Part shown: in pieces, positions 48,101-57,864 of the stretch
Numbering within the stretch: the stretch's first letter is position 1
Layout: every line of letters starts with the position of its first letter
Assembly: GCA_028023455.1 (NCBI GenBank)
Contig: JAQFVV010012490.1
Coordinates: 2,112,001 to 2,176,000, forward strand
DNA from: Epiperipatus broadwayi
Lineage: Eukaryota > Onychophora > Udeonychophora > Euonychophora > Peripatidae
Direction of reading: 5' to 3'
Length of the DNA stretch: 64,000 nt
The notes under the pieces: generated by a model
What the model was told of the DNA's origin: nothing
The model's input: only the letters and a program-made list of their open reading frames with translations
The model's database searches: none
Translations under genes and position numbers: made by a program

Positions 48101-48811
48101 TTTTTTAGCAGAGTTATATACCAAATGTCTAAATGATAAAGATGTACCGGATGATTGGAAGAATGCACTAATAATATTAATATTTAAAAAAGATGATAAA
48201 GAAAATATTAGAAATTACAGACCTATCAGCCTTTTATCAGTTTCATATAAAAATTTTACCAAGATAATTACAACTTGTCTACAGAGAACATTGGACTTCC
48301 ACCAACCAAGAGAACAAACTGGATTTAATGTAGTTTTAGCACAGTAGATCATGTCCAGATATTGAGAGAAGTTATAAAAAGGACAAATGAATATGAGTTG
48401 TCATTATGTTTTGGATTTGTAGATTATGAAAAGGCATTTGATTCTATAAACATTTCTTCAGTGATTAAAGCATTTGATCATCAAGGTGTAGATCCAGGAT
48501 ATTATCATATTTTAAAGAATATTTATAAAAATGCAACAACAACAATTAGATTACATAATGATAGTAGGAAAATCAATATTGAAATGGGTGTAAGACAGGG
48601 TGACTCCATATCTCCAAAACTTTTTACAGCAGTGTTGCAAGAAGTATTTTGTGGATTAAAATGGGAAGCTAAAGGAGTGAAAGTAAATGGAGATTATTTA
48701 AGTCATTTAGATTTTGCAGATGATGTAGTTGTTTTTGCAAATAATGCTTTAGAGCTACAGGAAATGTTGCAGGAGTTATCAGATGAAAGTAGGACTAAAG
48801 ATAAATGTTAA
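48100..48811 (+). pseudogene. RTE-like reverse transcriptase core
   Basis: IRNYRPISLLSV (48208) begins the fingers, and REQTGFN (48310) follows with a frame disturbance near 48330-48360. From 48362 the frame is open: LCFGFVDYEKAFDSI (first catalytic aspartate), MGVRQGDSISPKLF (RQGD.ISP box) and HLDFADDVVVFANN (the FADD catalytic box, both aspartates present), then LQEMLQELSDESR. A frameshift at about 48790-48800 breaks the link to GLKINVKKTK. The catalytic core itself appears intact. It is the usual RTE RT length. Confidence 0.92.
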
Positions 48812-49465
48812 AAAGACTAAAATAATGTTTAATAGATTTTCTTAAAATATGAAAATAAAGATTGATTATGATGAGTTAGAAGAAGTTAACAGTTACAAAT
48901 ACCTTGGTCAGATTATTAATACAGATGGAAATATAATGGATGAAATTAATCATAGAATTAAACTTGATTGGAGTGCGTTTGGTAGAAATAATTTGATACT
49001 AAAAGGAAATATGCCTATGTGTTTGAAAAGGAAGGTTTTTGATAAATGTGTTTTGCCAGTTCTTACTTATGGATCTGAGACTTGGACACTTAATAGAAGA
49101 GCAATACAGAGATTTCAGACCATTCAAAGAAGTATGGAGAGATTTATGTTGGGAGTAACAAGAAGAGATTGAAAACACAATATATGGGTAAGAGAACAAA
49201 CAGGTGTTACTGACCTCATTGAAAAATTAAAAGATTGAAGTGGAGGTGGGCTAGACATATTGCTAGAAGAGATGATAATAGATGGACAATCGAAATTTTA
49301 AACTGGATTCCAAGCGATTGTAAAAGACCCAGAAAGAGACCACATGTGATATGGATGGATGAAATAAGAAAGTGTGCAGGGGTGATGTGGAGAAGAGAAG
49401 CTAAAGATTGGAGATGGATTAAACTTGGAGAGACCTTCATCCTGCAGTGGATTGATAATGGTTGA
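48800..49465 (+). pseudogene. RTE-like C-terminal region
   Basis: After the RT, LKINVKKTKIMFNRFS leads to a stop. From 48849 the frame continues with ELEEVNSYKYLGQIINTDGN, VLPVLTYGSETWTLNRRAIQ and RSMERFMLGVTRRD. After another break (about 49172-49235) comes KWRWARHIARRDDNRWTIEI, then KRPRKRPHVIWMDEIRK and WIKLGETFILQWIDNG with a stop just before the GAT repeats. This block is the standard C-terminus of RTE-like elements. The function of the tail is unclear in the family. Confidence 0.92.
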
Positions 49466-49494
49466 TGATGATGATGATAATGTATTGTACATAT

Positions 49495-50600
49495 ATGAAT
49501 GTCAAATTTATATATGTATTAGGTAATGTCTTACCTTGTCCCATTTAGGGTGATCAGATTATTTCATAATCAAGAGTATACCTCGTAGATTTTTTGTCTA
49601 TACAAGGTAATAAAAGAAATTTCTTTTTATTTTTGTTTCATAAAGCTTAAAATCATTTGGCCCTTTATTAAAATAAAGAAAATAAATTATTATAAATAAT
49701 TAAATATAGATGATGTCAACATTATAACTTGGCTTTATAGTTCATATAAACACTGTTCTCATAATCCATGGTAGTTCCTTTATGCATGGCTGGGAATTTG
49801 AACATCCGATGGATAAGTTGACTTTACTAGCCTTCGAACTGGATCTTTGAAATAAAGAGTAAAAAAAAATAATTCACAATGGATCATTTTGATGTTTATC
49901 AATCCAGGCATGGTGAGATAGGACAATCCCATATCAATCTTGACAATAGCTCCACATCAACAATGAGTTTTCATCCAAGACGTTCAGTTTGCACTTAGCA
50001 CTGCATAATTAATTTTGTCAATACTTATATTAGTATAAATTAGTCTGTTTTAATGTAGCTATATCCTAATAAAGGCAGAATCAGAGATTCATATTATTAT
50101 AAAATCTTAATTAAGAAATCCAATATGTAATAAGTAGACAGCTGATAAAAGAAGTTCTTTCTAAAATGTATATATATACTCTAGAGTACAGCAGTCATAA
50201 TAAAAAATATATTATTCATGACGGCTGTTCTAATATATTTATTATAAATTTTGATATTGGATTTTTTTGATTAACATTTTAATAAGAAGAATCCCTGATT
50301 TTTCCATAATTAATATATAATTGTGTCAATATAGACTAATTTATAAAAGGAATCAAGATAATAAATATTTATATTTTGACACTAAGTTAATCATTATTAC
50401 AATGTTAATATAACTTGTGCAATTCATTAGCAGTAACCCAAAGCATTTGACAAAGTTATTCCCAAAATGCATCTATATTGAAAAAGAATTTGTCAATTTT
50501 TTGATAAAAAATTAATCATGTACTGTGATTTATTTAAAAAGAAAGAATGGAGGTGCAGACCTACTATCTTCCATAATGAATATGTGAAGCCAAAAGTAGA
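49495..50600. other. A+T-rich DNA, no gene seen
   Basis: No gene recognised. A short imperfect inverted repeat (AGTACAGCAGTCATAATAA and its partner TTATTCATGACGGCTGT, about 50184-50228) could form a small hairpin. Confidence 0.5.
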
Positions 50601-50664
50601 ACAATACAATCGTAATAAAATAAGTAAATTACATAAAGACTCTATTGCAAATTTATAACAAGTC

Positions 50665-50757
50665 TGAAGACTGGAAGTACCAAAACTGGAATCGAACTGA
50701 GGACTTTATGCTCCAGAATCTGACATTCTATCATTATACTAAACCATATAGGATAAT
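50665..50757 (-). repeat. tRNA-derived SINE head, minus strand
   Basis: On the minus strand TGGTTTAGTATAATGATAGAATG (50746-50724; two residues over a standard A box) is followed 25 nt later by AGTTCGATTCC (50699-50689), a near-consensus B box. The intervening TCTGGAGCATAAAGTCC fits an anticodon arm. The element continues downstream with a non-tRNA stretch (CTTCCAGTCTTCAGACTTG). The A- and B-box spacing and the extended 3' part fit a tRNA-derived SINE better than a functional tRNA gene. Acceptor-stem pairing was not evident. Confidence 0.65.
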
Positions 50758-50759
50758 GC

Positions 50760-52180
50760 AATACTAATAAACTTAAATAAATGATAAATACCATATATAT
50801 CATTGTCTTAATGATTTAGATATTGAATGACTTTTGACAATGTAATATAATTTACATTCATTAATTAAATTTTTTTTTTAAAAAAATATTAAAAACTAAT
50901 CCTTTTTCTTTCATCATTATGTAATTAATTATAAAAACTAAATAAAGTTTAAATGAACTTTTTATTTTTTAATTTTAATTTTATAGAAACCATTTTATAA
51001 ACTAATTATTTTTATCAAATAATTTAATAAATAATTAGAGTAAAAAAAGTACATGTATTAATTAATTTTTTCTCTTCAACAAACAAAAATTATATTTACA
51101 TTTTTAGCCCAAAACATAAATTATTAATTAAACTTGTGCTTTGATATGTGAAAAATAAAAGCCTTTTTTGGTATAAACTTAATATTAATTATAAGATTTA
51201 AGTATTTCTTTCCTTCTTTTTTTTTTAAAAAATAAAAAATTACAATTTTAATAAAATTCTCTACAGAAGATTTTAAATATACCAAACAATTATTTTTTGA
51301 CAATACTTGAAAAAAATATTTAATACAAAAAAAAAATAAGAAACTATAAATGTCAAATCCACAAAATAATAATAGAAATAATAATAATATATAGTCACTA
51401 GAGGATGAATAGTGTTAAGTTATAAATACCTCAAGATAATGAATCATATGAACTTATTAATATTTATAAAAATATTTTTAATTTTTAAGCTTCATCATTT
51501 TATTTACAAACGATTGCTGGATTAGAATTCAAAATTTAAGCCAGTAATCCTAAGCAATTCCTATTTGGATTAGGGAATGAAGTGGAATAAAGATATCAAT
51601 CACTATGAACAACATGTATAACAGCAAAAGGATATTGTACACAAAAGCAATAAGGATTTTAAACCTAGCTCAGAAAAATAAGAGTAGGCAAATAGCACAT
51701 GATAAAAATAGACTTAACTTGACAATTTTATTGCTCCACCACCATTAATGATTTAATTAAATTGAATCTATCTATAACAGTGTCAGAATTACCCATTACT
51801 GAATAACAAGAAGCCTGGAATGTAAGTTTACAGAACTATTTAAAGCAATAGTACTTAAAAATATATACAATTCATTCAAACAGTTTTTTGTTTATCAGTC
51901 ACTAAGAGATTACAAACAAATATTTCTCATTTTTCAAATTCCCTTAAGAATTATTATTTGATATGCTAAGTAAAAAAAAAAAAAAAAAAGTGAGATTCTA
52001 TTATGTGCACTGCAAAGTATCCAAACTCCAGATACTTAATTTTAGAATTTAATGGAAAAGAACAACAGAGCTTTTTTAATTAAAGAAATAAGCACAGACA
52101 AGTACACTCAACTTCTAATAAATCTGAATAGAGAAAATCATATCAGTGACCTGCTAAAAATGCACATTTAAATTATACTA
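50760..52180. other. A+T-rich DNA, no gene seen
   Basis: No coding feature. An A-run lies near 51973-51990. Confidence 0.55.
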
Positions 52181-52184
52181 AAAC

Positions 52185-52386
52185 ATAATAATGGACAGCT
52201 GAAATTTTAAACTGGATTCCAAAAGGCCTAAAAAGACAGCACAAGTGATATGGCTAGATGAAATAAAAAAAAATCTACTGGGGTGATGTGGAGAAGCGAG
52301 GCTAGAGATTGAAGAAATAGATTAAACTTGGAGAGATCTCTAGTCTGCAGTGGATCAATAATAATTGAAAATAATGATGATCAATG
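52185..52386 (+). mobile_element. 3' fragment of the same RTE-like LINE
   Basis: From ATGGACAGCTGAAATTTTAA to AATGATGATCAATG the sequence follows the last about 200 bp of the 47-49 kb element. It keeps TAAACTGGATTCCAA, CAAGTGATATGG, CTGGGGTGATGTGGAGAAG, TTAAACTTGGAGAGA and CTGCAGTGGAT with scattered substitutions and indels, and ends at a decayed GAT-repeat. It is a strongly 5'-truncated copy on the same strand, older than the 47-49 kb copy. Confidence 0.9.
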
Positions 52387-52389
52387 ACT

Positions 52390-53250
52390 TTATTATGCTA
52401 ATAAAATCATTTGGGATAGTAGATTTTCAACCCACTTTTCTCAAAAACACACCTGTCCCGATTTTAAAAAGCTATTTATTTAAAATAAATTTACATAGAT
52501 GCATTAACCCTAATGATATTCTGGTTTTGATGCAGACCAGGAGGCTAAAACTATTTTTAATAATTAATGTATTAAAACAGTGGTGTTTTCATTGTAGATA
52601 ACATGACTATCTTATCAGCATTTTCCCAAAACTTTTCTGTTAACAATGTAATATGAGAGCTACATCCTTCCATCAATGCCCAAAGAGAAAGAAAAACTAG
52701 AACTCCAACATTCTGTTATTAAAAATTCTGTAAAACAGAATCAAATTGATCTTTCATTGGAAAATATTCAATACAGTCAAACAATCTAATTAATTCTCAA
52801 AAAGGTTCTCCTTTCCATTTTGACAACAATTATGAACCCCTATCTATATAGAATTTACAGCAAGTAACTTTAATAAAATGCCTCTACATATAATGAACTT
52901 ACTAATCAGTTGTCTGCCAGAGATTGATGGTGGCAATCCTCAAATTAAGTGTAAACTTGAAAGACCTCCCATGTAAGAAATGTGGGAGGAAGCCAAGGGG
53001 TTCAGTAATTGAAGATAGTGAAGAAGACCTATCCCAGGTGATAGATACGGTCAAGAAAGTTAGGATGTCATTAATGTTGAAGAATTGGATTGTATTTTAT
53101 CTAAGCAAGTAAACATAAGCCCAATGGAAGAGATGTGTATCAAGACTGAATTGTTCAGTAGGTAAAAGGATGGGATGGCTGCCTTGGGATCAGCCATGTC
53201 AACAGAAGGTACCCTGCCCACTCATCCAATATAATTATTTTTGCACCATT
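52390..53250. other. No clear gene
   Basis: A short plus-strand open frame (52924-53112) contains CKKCGRKPRGS and an acidic stretch but has no recognised domain. It is too short and isolated to call a gene. Otherwise A+T-rich. Confidence 0.4.
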
Positions 53251-53255
53251 ATTAT

Positions 53256-53327
53256 TGATTGGTAACTAACAGTTCAAAATTAAAGGTACCTAAGTACCTC
53301 TAATTTTGAGCTGTAAATTGCCAATCA
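53256..53327. repeat. 72-bp hairpin
   Basis: Starting TGATTGGTAA and ending TTGCCAATCA, the two halves pair over about 34 bp with a few mismatches around an AAGT loop (AGGTACCT at the top of the stem). It may be a very small MITE, or a stem that is transcribed. Confidence 0.7.
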
Positions 53328-53329
53328 GT

Positions 53330-54815
53330 TTAATAAATGTAATAAATTTTGATAAATTGCTATTTATTTTTTTATTGGGTAGAGATTGTGTTTTTTTAAT
53401 AATATTAAAAAGAAATAATGCAGTTTAAAATAGAAGCAATTGGTTGAAAAATACTTTTAGCTTTCTAAATAGTATGATATTATTCAGCCACCTATGCTCA
53501 ACTTACTAGAAACTAAAATTTACAATAGAACACAAATTTCATCTATCAGTTCATTTAAGCAAAGGTTTTGTGGCTTTTTTTGAAAACATCAGACATGCCA
53601 TCTGCAGGGGCAGGAATTATTTATTGATAAAAAAACAGCCCATTCTTTTAAAATTCTATAAGTGATGCCCATATCCTGATTATCACTTAATCATAAAGCA
53701 ATAGTCATAGACATACCTTACATGGTTATGCTTCCAGAGCAATGGTTATTAATGAACTTAGTCCAAATTAGCACTCTCACCCTATCCTCTTTTACAACTG
53801 GGGAGTTTCAATATGCTTTATGCCAAATTTAATAATAAATAGCCACAGAAATTTGCCTTTCTGATAATGTGAGGGGGTTTCTATAAGAAAGTACCATATT
53901 CTTTAATAATGGTAGTCATTCATTTTTTAGAGATCTAAAATTTTTACTTCTCTATATTACATAACATGATTAATATATTATTAAAAAAAATTCATTTTCC
54001 AATCATACAGCACTTATACAGTATCTCTAGATGCCAACTTTCTAATTAATACTGGCAGAACAATCAGTGCTCCTTTCATCTTGCACACCAGATTTCCTTT
54101 TTTCCTCAGACTTATTTATATAAACTGTGAGATATAGAGATGGATTTAATTCAAGCCTAGCTCACATTTGTAAACATAATATCCTGTAATACTAATTACA
54201 TCACCTTCTCAGTCTCAACATACAAAAAAATCATATTAAGAACCTTATCAGATGATGACTGTCCAAGATTATTAGCCTTGAAAAAAGTCAATAAATTAGT
54301 TTTGGATTCCATTAAAAAATACCTAGCAATAAAAAAAAAGAAGAGTATTGAGAAGATCTCAAGCATAGAGTAAAAATTATAATAGATGGGCATTGGATCA
54401 ACCCACCTTCCTCTCCCAATTAGGATAACAGCTGCTATTAAAATTAAGTCAGAAACCATCTCGGGGAAAACTCATATTAGAACTCATATTTTAACATAAG
54501 ATACAAAATTGGGAAATATTTCAATTCTTCTGCCCACTTTTTTGGGGAATCCAAAAATGACATTAAATTTATTTCTACAAAGTTTATCCAAAAAACAGAT
54601 GCAGTGCTAGATTCATGTCTCCTGAATAGTATTCCAAGGTTTGTGGATGCACCTAATTTATTTAAATAAAAACTGATTTTATGATGAAAAAACACACACA
54701 CAAATTTATTCAATTAATAATACAAATTTTTTCTCCATTTTCTATCTTCATATATTGCTTATAATAACTCCTCTCATATACACTTTGATGCAAAATTTTT
54801 TTTAATGATTTCTTT
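53330..54815. other. No assigned gene; two minus-strand open frames
   Basis: Minus-strand open frames of 78 codons (54713-54477) and 87 codons (54459-54196) lie in succession and could be parts of one old reading frame. The first includes RRHESSTASVFWINFVEINL, and the second GRGRWVDPMP. I do not recognise a family, and a dead transposon is most likely. Confidence 0.3.
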
Positions 54816-54825
54816 ATTTTCCTGA

Positions 54826-54853
54826 GTTTCGACTGTCCTGCGGTCTTCATTAG
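54826..54853 (-). ncRNA. Hammerhead-ribozyme-like core, PLE type
   Basis: On the minus strand CTAATGA (54853-54847), AGACC-GCAGGAC-AGTC as a stem-loop, then GAAAC (54830-54826). This follows the hammerhead core CUGAUGA/stem II/GAAA with one substitution (G to A) and one mismatch in stem II. The 16-nt middle part differs at only two positions from the motif at 6.49-6.52 kb. Hammerheads with GCAGGAC-like loops are known in PLE terminal repeats. The cleavage site and stem I were not identified, and the box-1 change would be expected to impair activity. Confidence 0.55.
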
Positions 54854-54988
54854 ATCTACAATATTGAATGATATAAATATATACCCATTAATTCATGTAC
54901 ATATAAAAATATATACATACATATCATCAAAAACTTATATATAATCCATATATATATATATGCATCCACACACATAAAAATACATATA

Positions 54989-55849
54989 CACCTGGGTCTC
55001 ATTTTACGCGATAGATAGGTTCCTCAGAAAACACGTGCAAACGAAATCACACAAAAATAGACATAACTTACATTGAAATGGGGGGGATGTGGTCTGTGAT
55101 TTTTCAAAATTCGCGTAAAAGCAAAGCACCAACGTAAAATTACTTTAAAATTCGCGCAAAAAAAAAAAATAAGGAAATAAAATATGACTAATAAAAAATT
55201 TCAAATTTGAAAAAAATTGATACAAGACAAACTTTTTTTATTTAATTTTATTCAAAATAATATATTTTTATACATAATTTACAGTACAGTCATTTACATT
55301 TTTTTATACATTTTAATTCTTATGATTTTCTGGTGACAACGTAATTAGTAATTAATCTTTGAGACGATGATTTTATTAATTGTTTACGAAGCTCGCGATA
55401 TCCAGACATACAACCATTTAGCTCTTGTTGAAATTTAAGAGCACGTTAATGATTAGTGTCATTAATAAGAAAATAATAATTGATTAAGTTCTTTTTTAAA
55501 AAGCAAAAACAGAATGTGATTTAAAATGCAAAATTAACACGCACAATGTTTGAACAAATTTACATTATAATCTTGTAAAATTTAATATGTGTATACATAA
55601 AATATGAAAATCATGATGTTAATTTCATTATTGCATAAAATCTTACTATTATAAAGCACTGGAAATATTGAAATTACTAAGATGAAAGTCGAATTCCAAT
55701 AATGTGCTATTACTTTCAATATAACGTAAGTGCGCAGAATTTATTATTTAAAGTAATAGCGCATTATCGGAAATAGACTTTCGGTGAAACACGAATCGCA
55801 TAACTTCAAAATCGTGTTAAATAAGTCTGCGTAAAAAGAGACTCAGGTG
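54989..55849 (-). mobile_element. Pogo/Tigger-type element, copy 3
   Basis: TIRs: CACCTGGGTCTCATTTTACG at the left and, inverted, CACCTGAGTCTCTTTTTACG at the right. TA flanks both ends (54987-54988 and 55850-55851). The 861-bp interior runs antisense to copies 1 and 2: it contains the complement of their GAGCTAAATGGTTGTATGTC-type segment and the complement of TTTTACAAGATTATAATG. It carries the palindromic cassette at 55682-55793. No transposase sequence is readable. Both TIRs and the target duplication are present, so this is the best delimited copy. Confidence 0.85.
55682..55793. repeat. Palindromic cassette inside Tigger-type copy 3
   Basis: GAAAGTCGAATTCCAATAAT and CTATTACTTT on the left pair with AAAGTAATAGCGCATTATCG and a GACTTTC-type string on the right, around a spacer with AACGTAAGTGCGC. 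It corresponds to the 39647-39770 hairpin in copy 2, with more mismatches. Confidence 0.7.
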
Positions 55850-55859
55850 TATACAAAAA

Positions 55860-56570
55860 ACATATCAAATACGCAAATTTATATTATTTTTTTAAAAAAC
55901 CTATTTTATTTTTAATTTTTTTAAAAATTTAAAAACTAACCTTTATTACTTCTTTATCAACTTTTTTTTATTATCTACTTTTTATCCTTCATCTTTTCAC
56001 CCTAGCTATCATTTTACATTATTATCTAATATATTTTATCTTCTTTTCTTTTTTATTTTAATACCTATAAATTTAACTTTTGCCATTTTTTTATTTCTAA
56101 TCTTATTCTTTATTAATAATTTTTACTTTTATTCTCTTTAATAATTTTCCTATTCATTTAACTTACCATCTTAATTTTTTTTACCTTTTAAAATAACTGT
56201 TTTTTTTTTTTAATTCTCTTTAAATATATACTTCTTTAATTCAACTCTCTCTATTATCAATTTTCTTAACTTTTAATTCCATTTGAAAATTTAATCTTAC
56301 AAACCTTTATATATATATATTTACAATTTTTTACCTATATCCACATATTAAACCTTTTATATATTTATTTTATTTTTATTATTAATAATCCTATAAACTA
56401 ATAGTATTTTAAACTTATATTTTTATTTCTTATTCAAATCTCTATTCATATGCCTATACAATCCATGTACATATATATATATATACACTAATCTTTTACT
56501 ATTAATAATAATACTCCTATAAAAATGTTTTATCCCCCCTCCAATCCCTATTCAAATTTGGTTTTATCTT
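55860..56570. other. Pyrimidine-rich A+T sequence, probably PLE 3' region
   Basis: Long T/C-biased plus-strand sequence without open frames. It lies between the Tigger-type insertion and the GIY-YIG remnant and is probably the 3' untranslated part of the minus-strand PLE. Confidence 0.4.
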
Positions 56571-56860
56571 CTTAATTAATAATGCTTCTTTTATTTTCCT
56601 ATCTCTTCTTTCATTAGTATATCAAATCAACTTTATACTATCTTTCTCAAATATAAGCCCTGTTTCCATAGTATGCATGTAAATTGGTGACTTTTTGTCA
56701 TATTTATGTTGAATTAACCTTGTAAAAATTGAATTTTTCATCTCTCCTACATATTTATTCCTTATCTTATTATTCCTACATGATCTACACTCTGTCTGAT
56801 ATATCCCATTTATACATTTTCCTATTCCTTTAATATATTTATTATCTAATATATTCATTA
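56570..56860 (-). pseudogene. PLE GIY-YIG endonuclease domain, copy 2
   Basis: The minus-strand frame from 56858 reads GIGKCINGIYQTECRSCRNN followed by KYVGEMKNSIFTRLIQHKYD. This is the GIY block, a Cys-rich insert (C-X2-C type) and the YVGE block with its arginine. The rest, YMHTMETG, fits the H..E region of the domain. Sequence before 56858 and after 56622 is degraded. Compared with the 23.3-kb copy it belongs to a different PLE lineage, since the motif spacing and residues differ. Confidence 0.8.
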
Positions 56861-57299
56861 CATTTTTTTTTTTTTATTTACTACCTTATATTTAAATACA
56901 TCATTATATTTTTTTATTAATTTTTCTAAAAAAATTTAGTAACACTCTTACCTATATTATTATTATTATGTTTTAACACCTAAATACTCCTTTTTATGCG
57001 ATCTTTCCTATATTTATCCTTCCCTTCTTCTTCATAAACTTCTTTATATTTTTCTTCTGATAATTTTACATTCTTTTCTATTACCTTCTTTGAATATTCA
57101 TTTTCTTTAAATTCTTTAACTATTAATTCTATCTTTTTTATAGTCCTCTTCATTTGAACAATAATTATTAGCCCTACATACTCTTGAACTAAAACTATTT
57201 ATCTTATATTTACTATCTATATTACAATTACAATTCATTATATTACTATTCCCATTCATTTTTTATACAGATGTTTCTACTCTACATCTTCCCTTATTA

Positions 57300-57850
57300 T
57301 ATGTTTTTTGTTAATAATGTCTAAATATGATAACTTATTATCTTTCTTTCTACTGTAAATTTAATATTCTTATCTAATTTATTTTTTTCTAAATACCTAT
57401 CTATTGATCTTTCACTCTTACTAAAAATTAATAATCATCCATCTATCTTTTTAACATTATTGGACCAATCTCCTCATCCATTATCACTTTTTTCCATTTT
57501 TTCCACATATATATATATTACTTTATATGCTACTCAATGCCTCTCCTATCAATAACCCTTTTTTCTGCTTAAAATATTCTCCATTAAATTCAAATGTTAT
57601 CTCTTTACAACATAATTACAGAATTTGTTTCAACTTAATTATTGGTATTTCCATTACTTTTTCTTCATCTTCCATATATTTATTAATGACTAATTCTATT
57701 ACTTTCTCCACATCCAAATTCATAAACATCAACCCTACATCAATTTTAACTTTTGTCAATCTATATTTATCATAATTATTAACTTTTTCTTTAATTTCTT
57801 TAAATAACTCTTTATTATTCTTTATATATGCGTTGTTGTTTTTTATCAAT
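57300..57850 (-). pseudogene. PLE reverse transcriptase remnant, copy 2
   Basis: The minus-strand frame from 57849 ends the first catalytic region with TKVKIDVGLMFMNLDVEKVI (in relatives K.D...L..N+....). After a break at about 57615 come KKGLLIGEALSSIYSNIYME (the GLP.G..LS...A..YM box, about 57560-57505), a degraded position for the catalytic aspartates, then LLIFSKSERSIDRYLEKNKL (57425-57365) and KNIKFTVERK. Stops occur between blocks. The order and spacing match the PLE RT palm. It is inactive. Confidence 0.75.
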
Positions 57851-57864
57851 GTGTTTTTTAAAAA

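Larger units (their letters stand above)
47342..49490 (+). mobile_element. RTE-like LINE, 5'-truncated, best preserved element
   Basis: The element starts within the end of the endonuclease domain (DHRLVKCKIRVN, 47372 on). It runs through the linker, RT and C-terminal region, and ends with TGATGATGATGATGATAA (49462-49480), the short tandem 3' end typical of RTE-type elements. Only a handful of stops or frameshifts break a frame of about 700 codons. A 3' fragment of the same family lies at 52185-52386. The 5' truncation is the usual product of target-primed reverse transcription. No clear target duplication was identified. Confidence 0.9.
54820..57860 (-). mobile_element. Penelope-like element, minus strand, interrupted by a Tigger-type element
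   Basis: On the minus strand RT sequence (57850-57300), a linker, a GIY-YIG domain (56860-56570) and finally a hammerhead-like motif (54853-54826) follow in PLE order. The Tigger-type copy 3 (54989-55849) lies between the endonuclease and the hammerhead-like motif and probably inserted into the PLE 3' region. The plus strand of 55900-57850 is unusually pyrimidine-rich, so the PLE sense strand is purine-rich. Stops and indels are frequent. Grouping the hammerhead-like motif with the coding part is inferred from order and strand. Confidence 0.65.
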
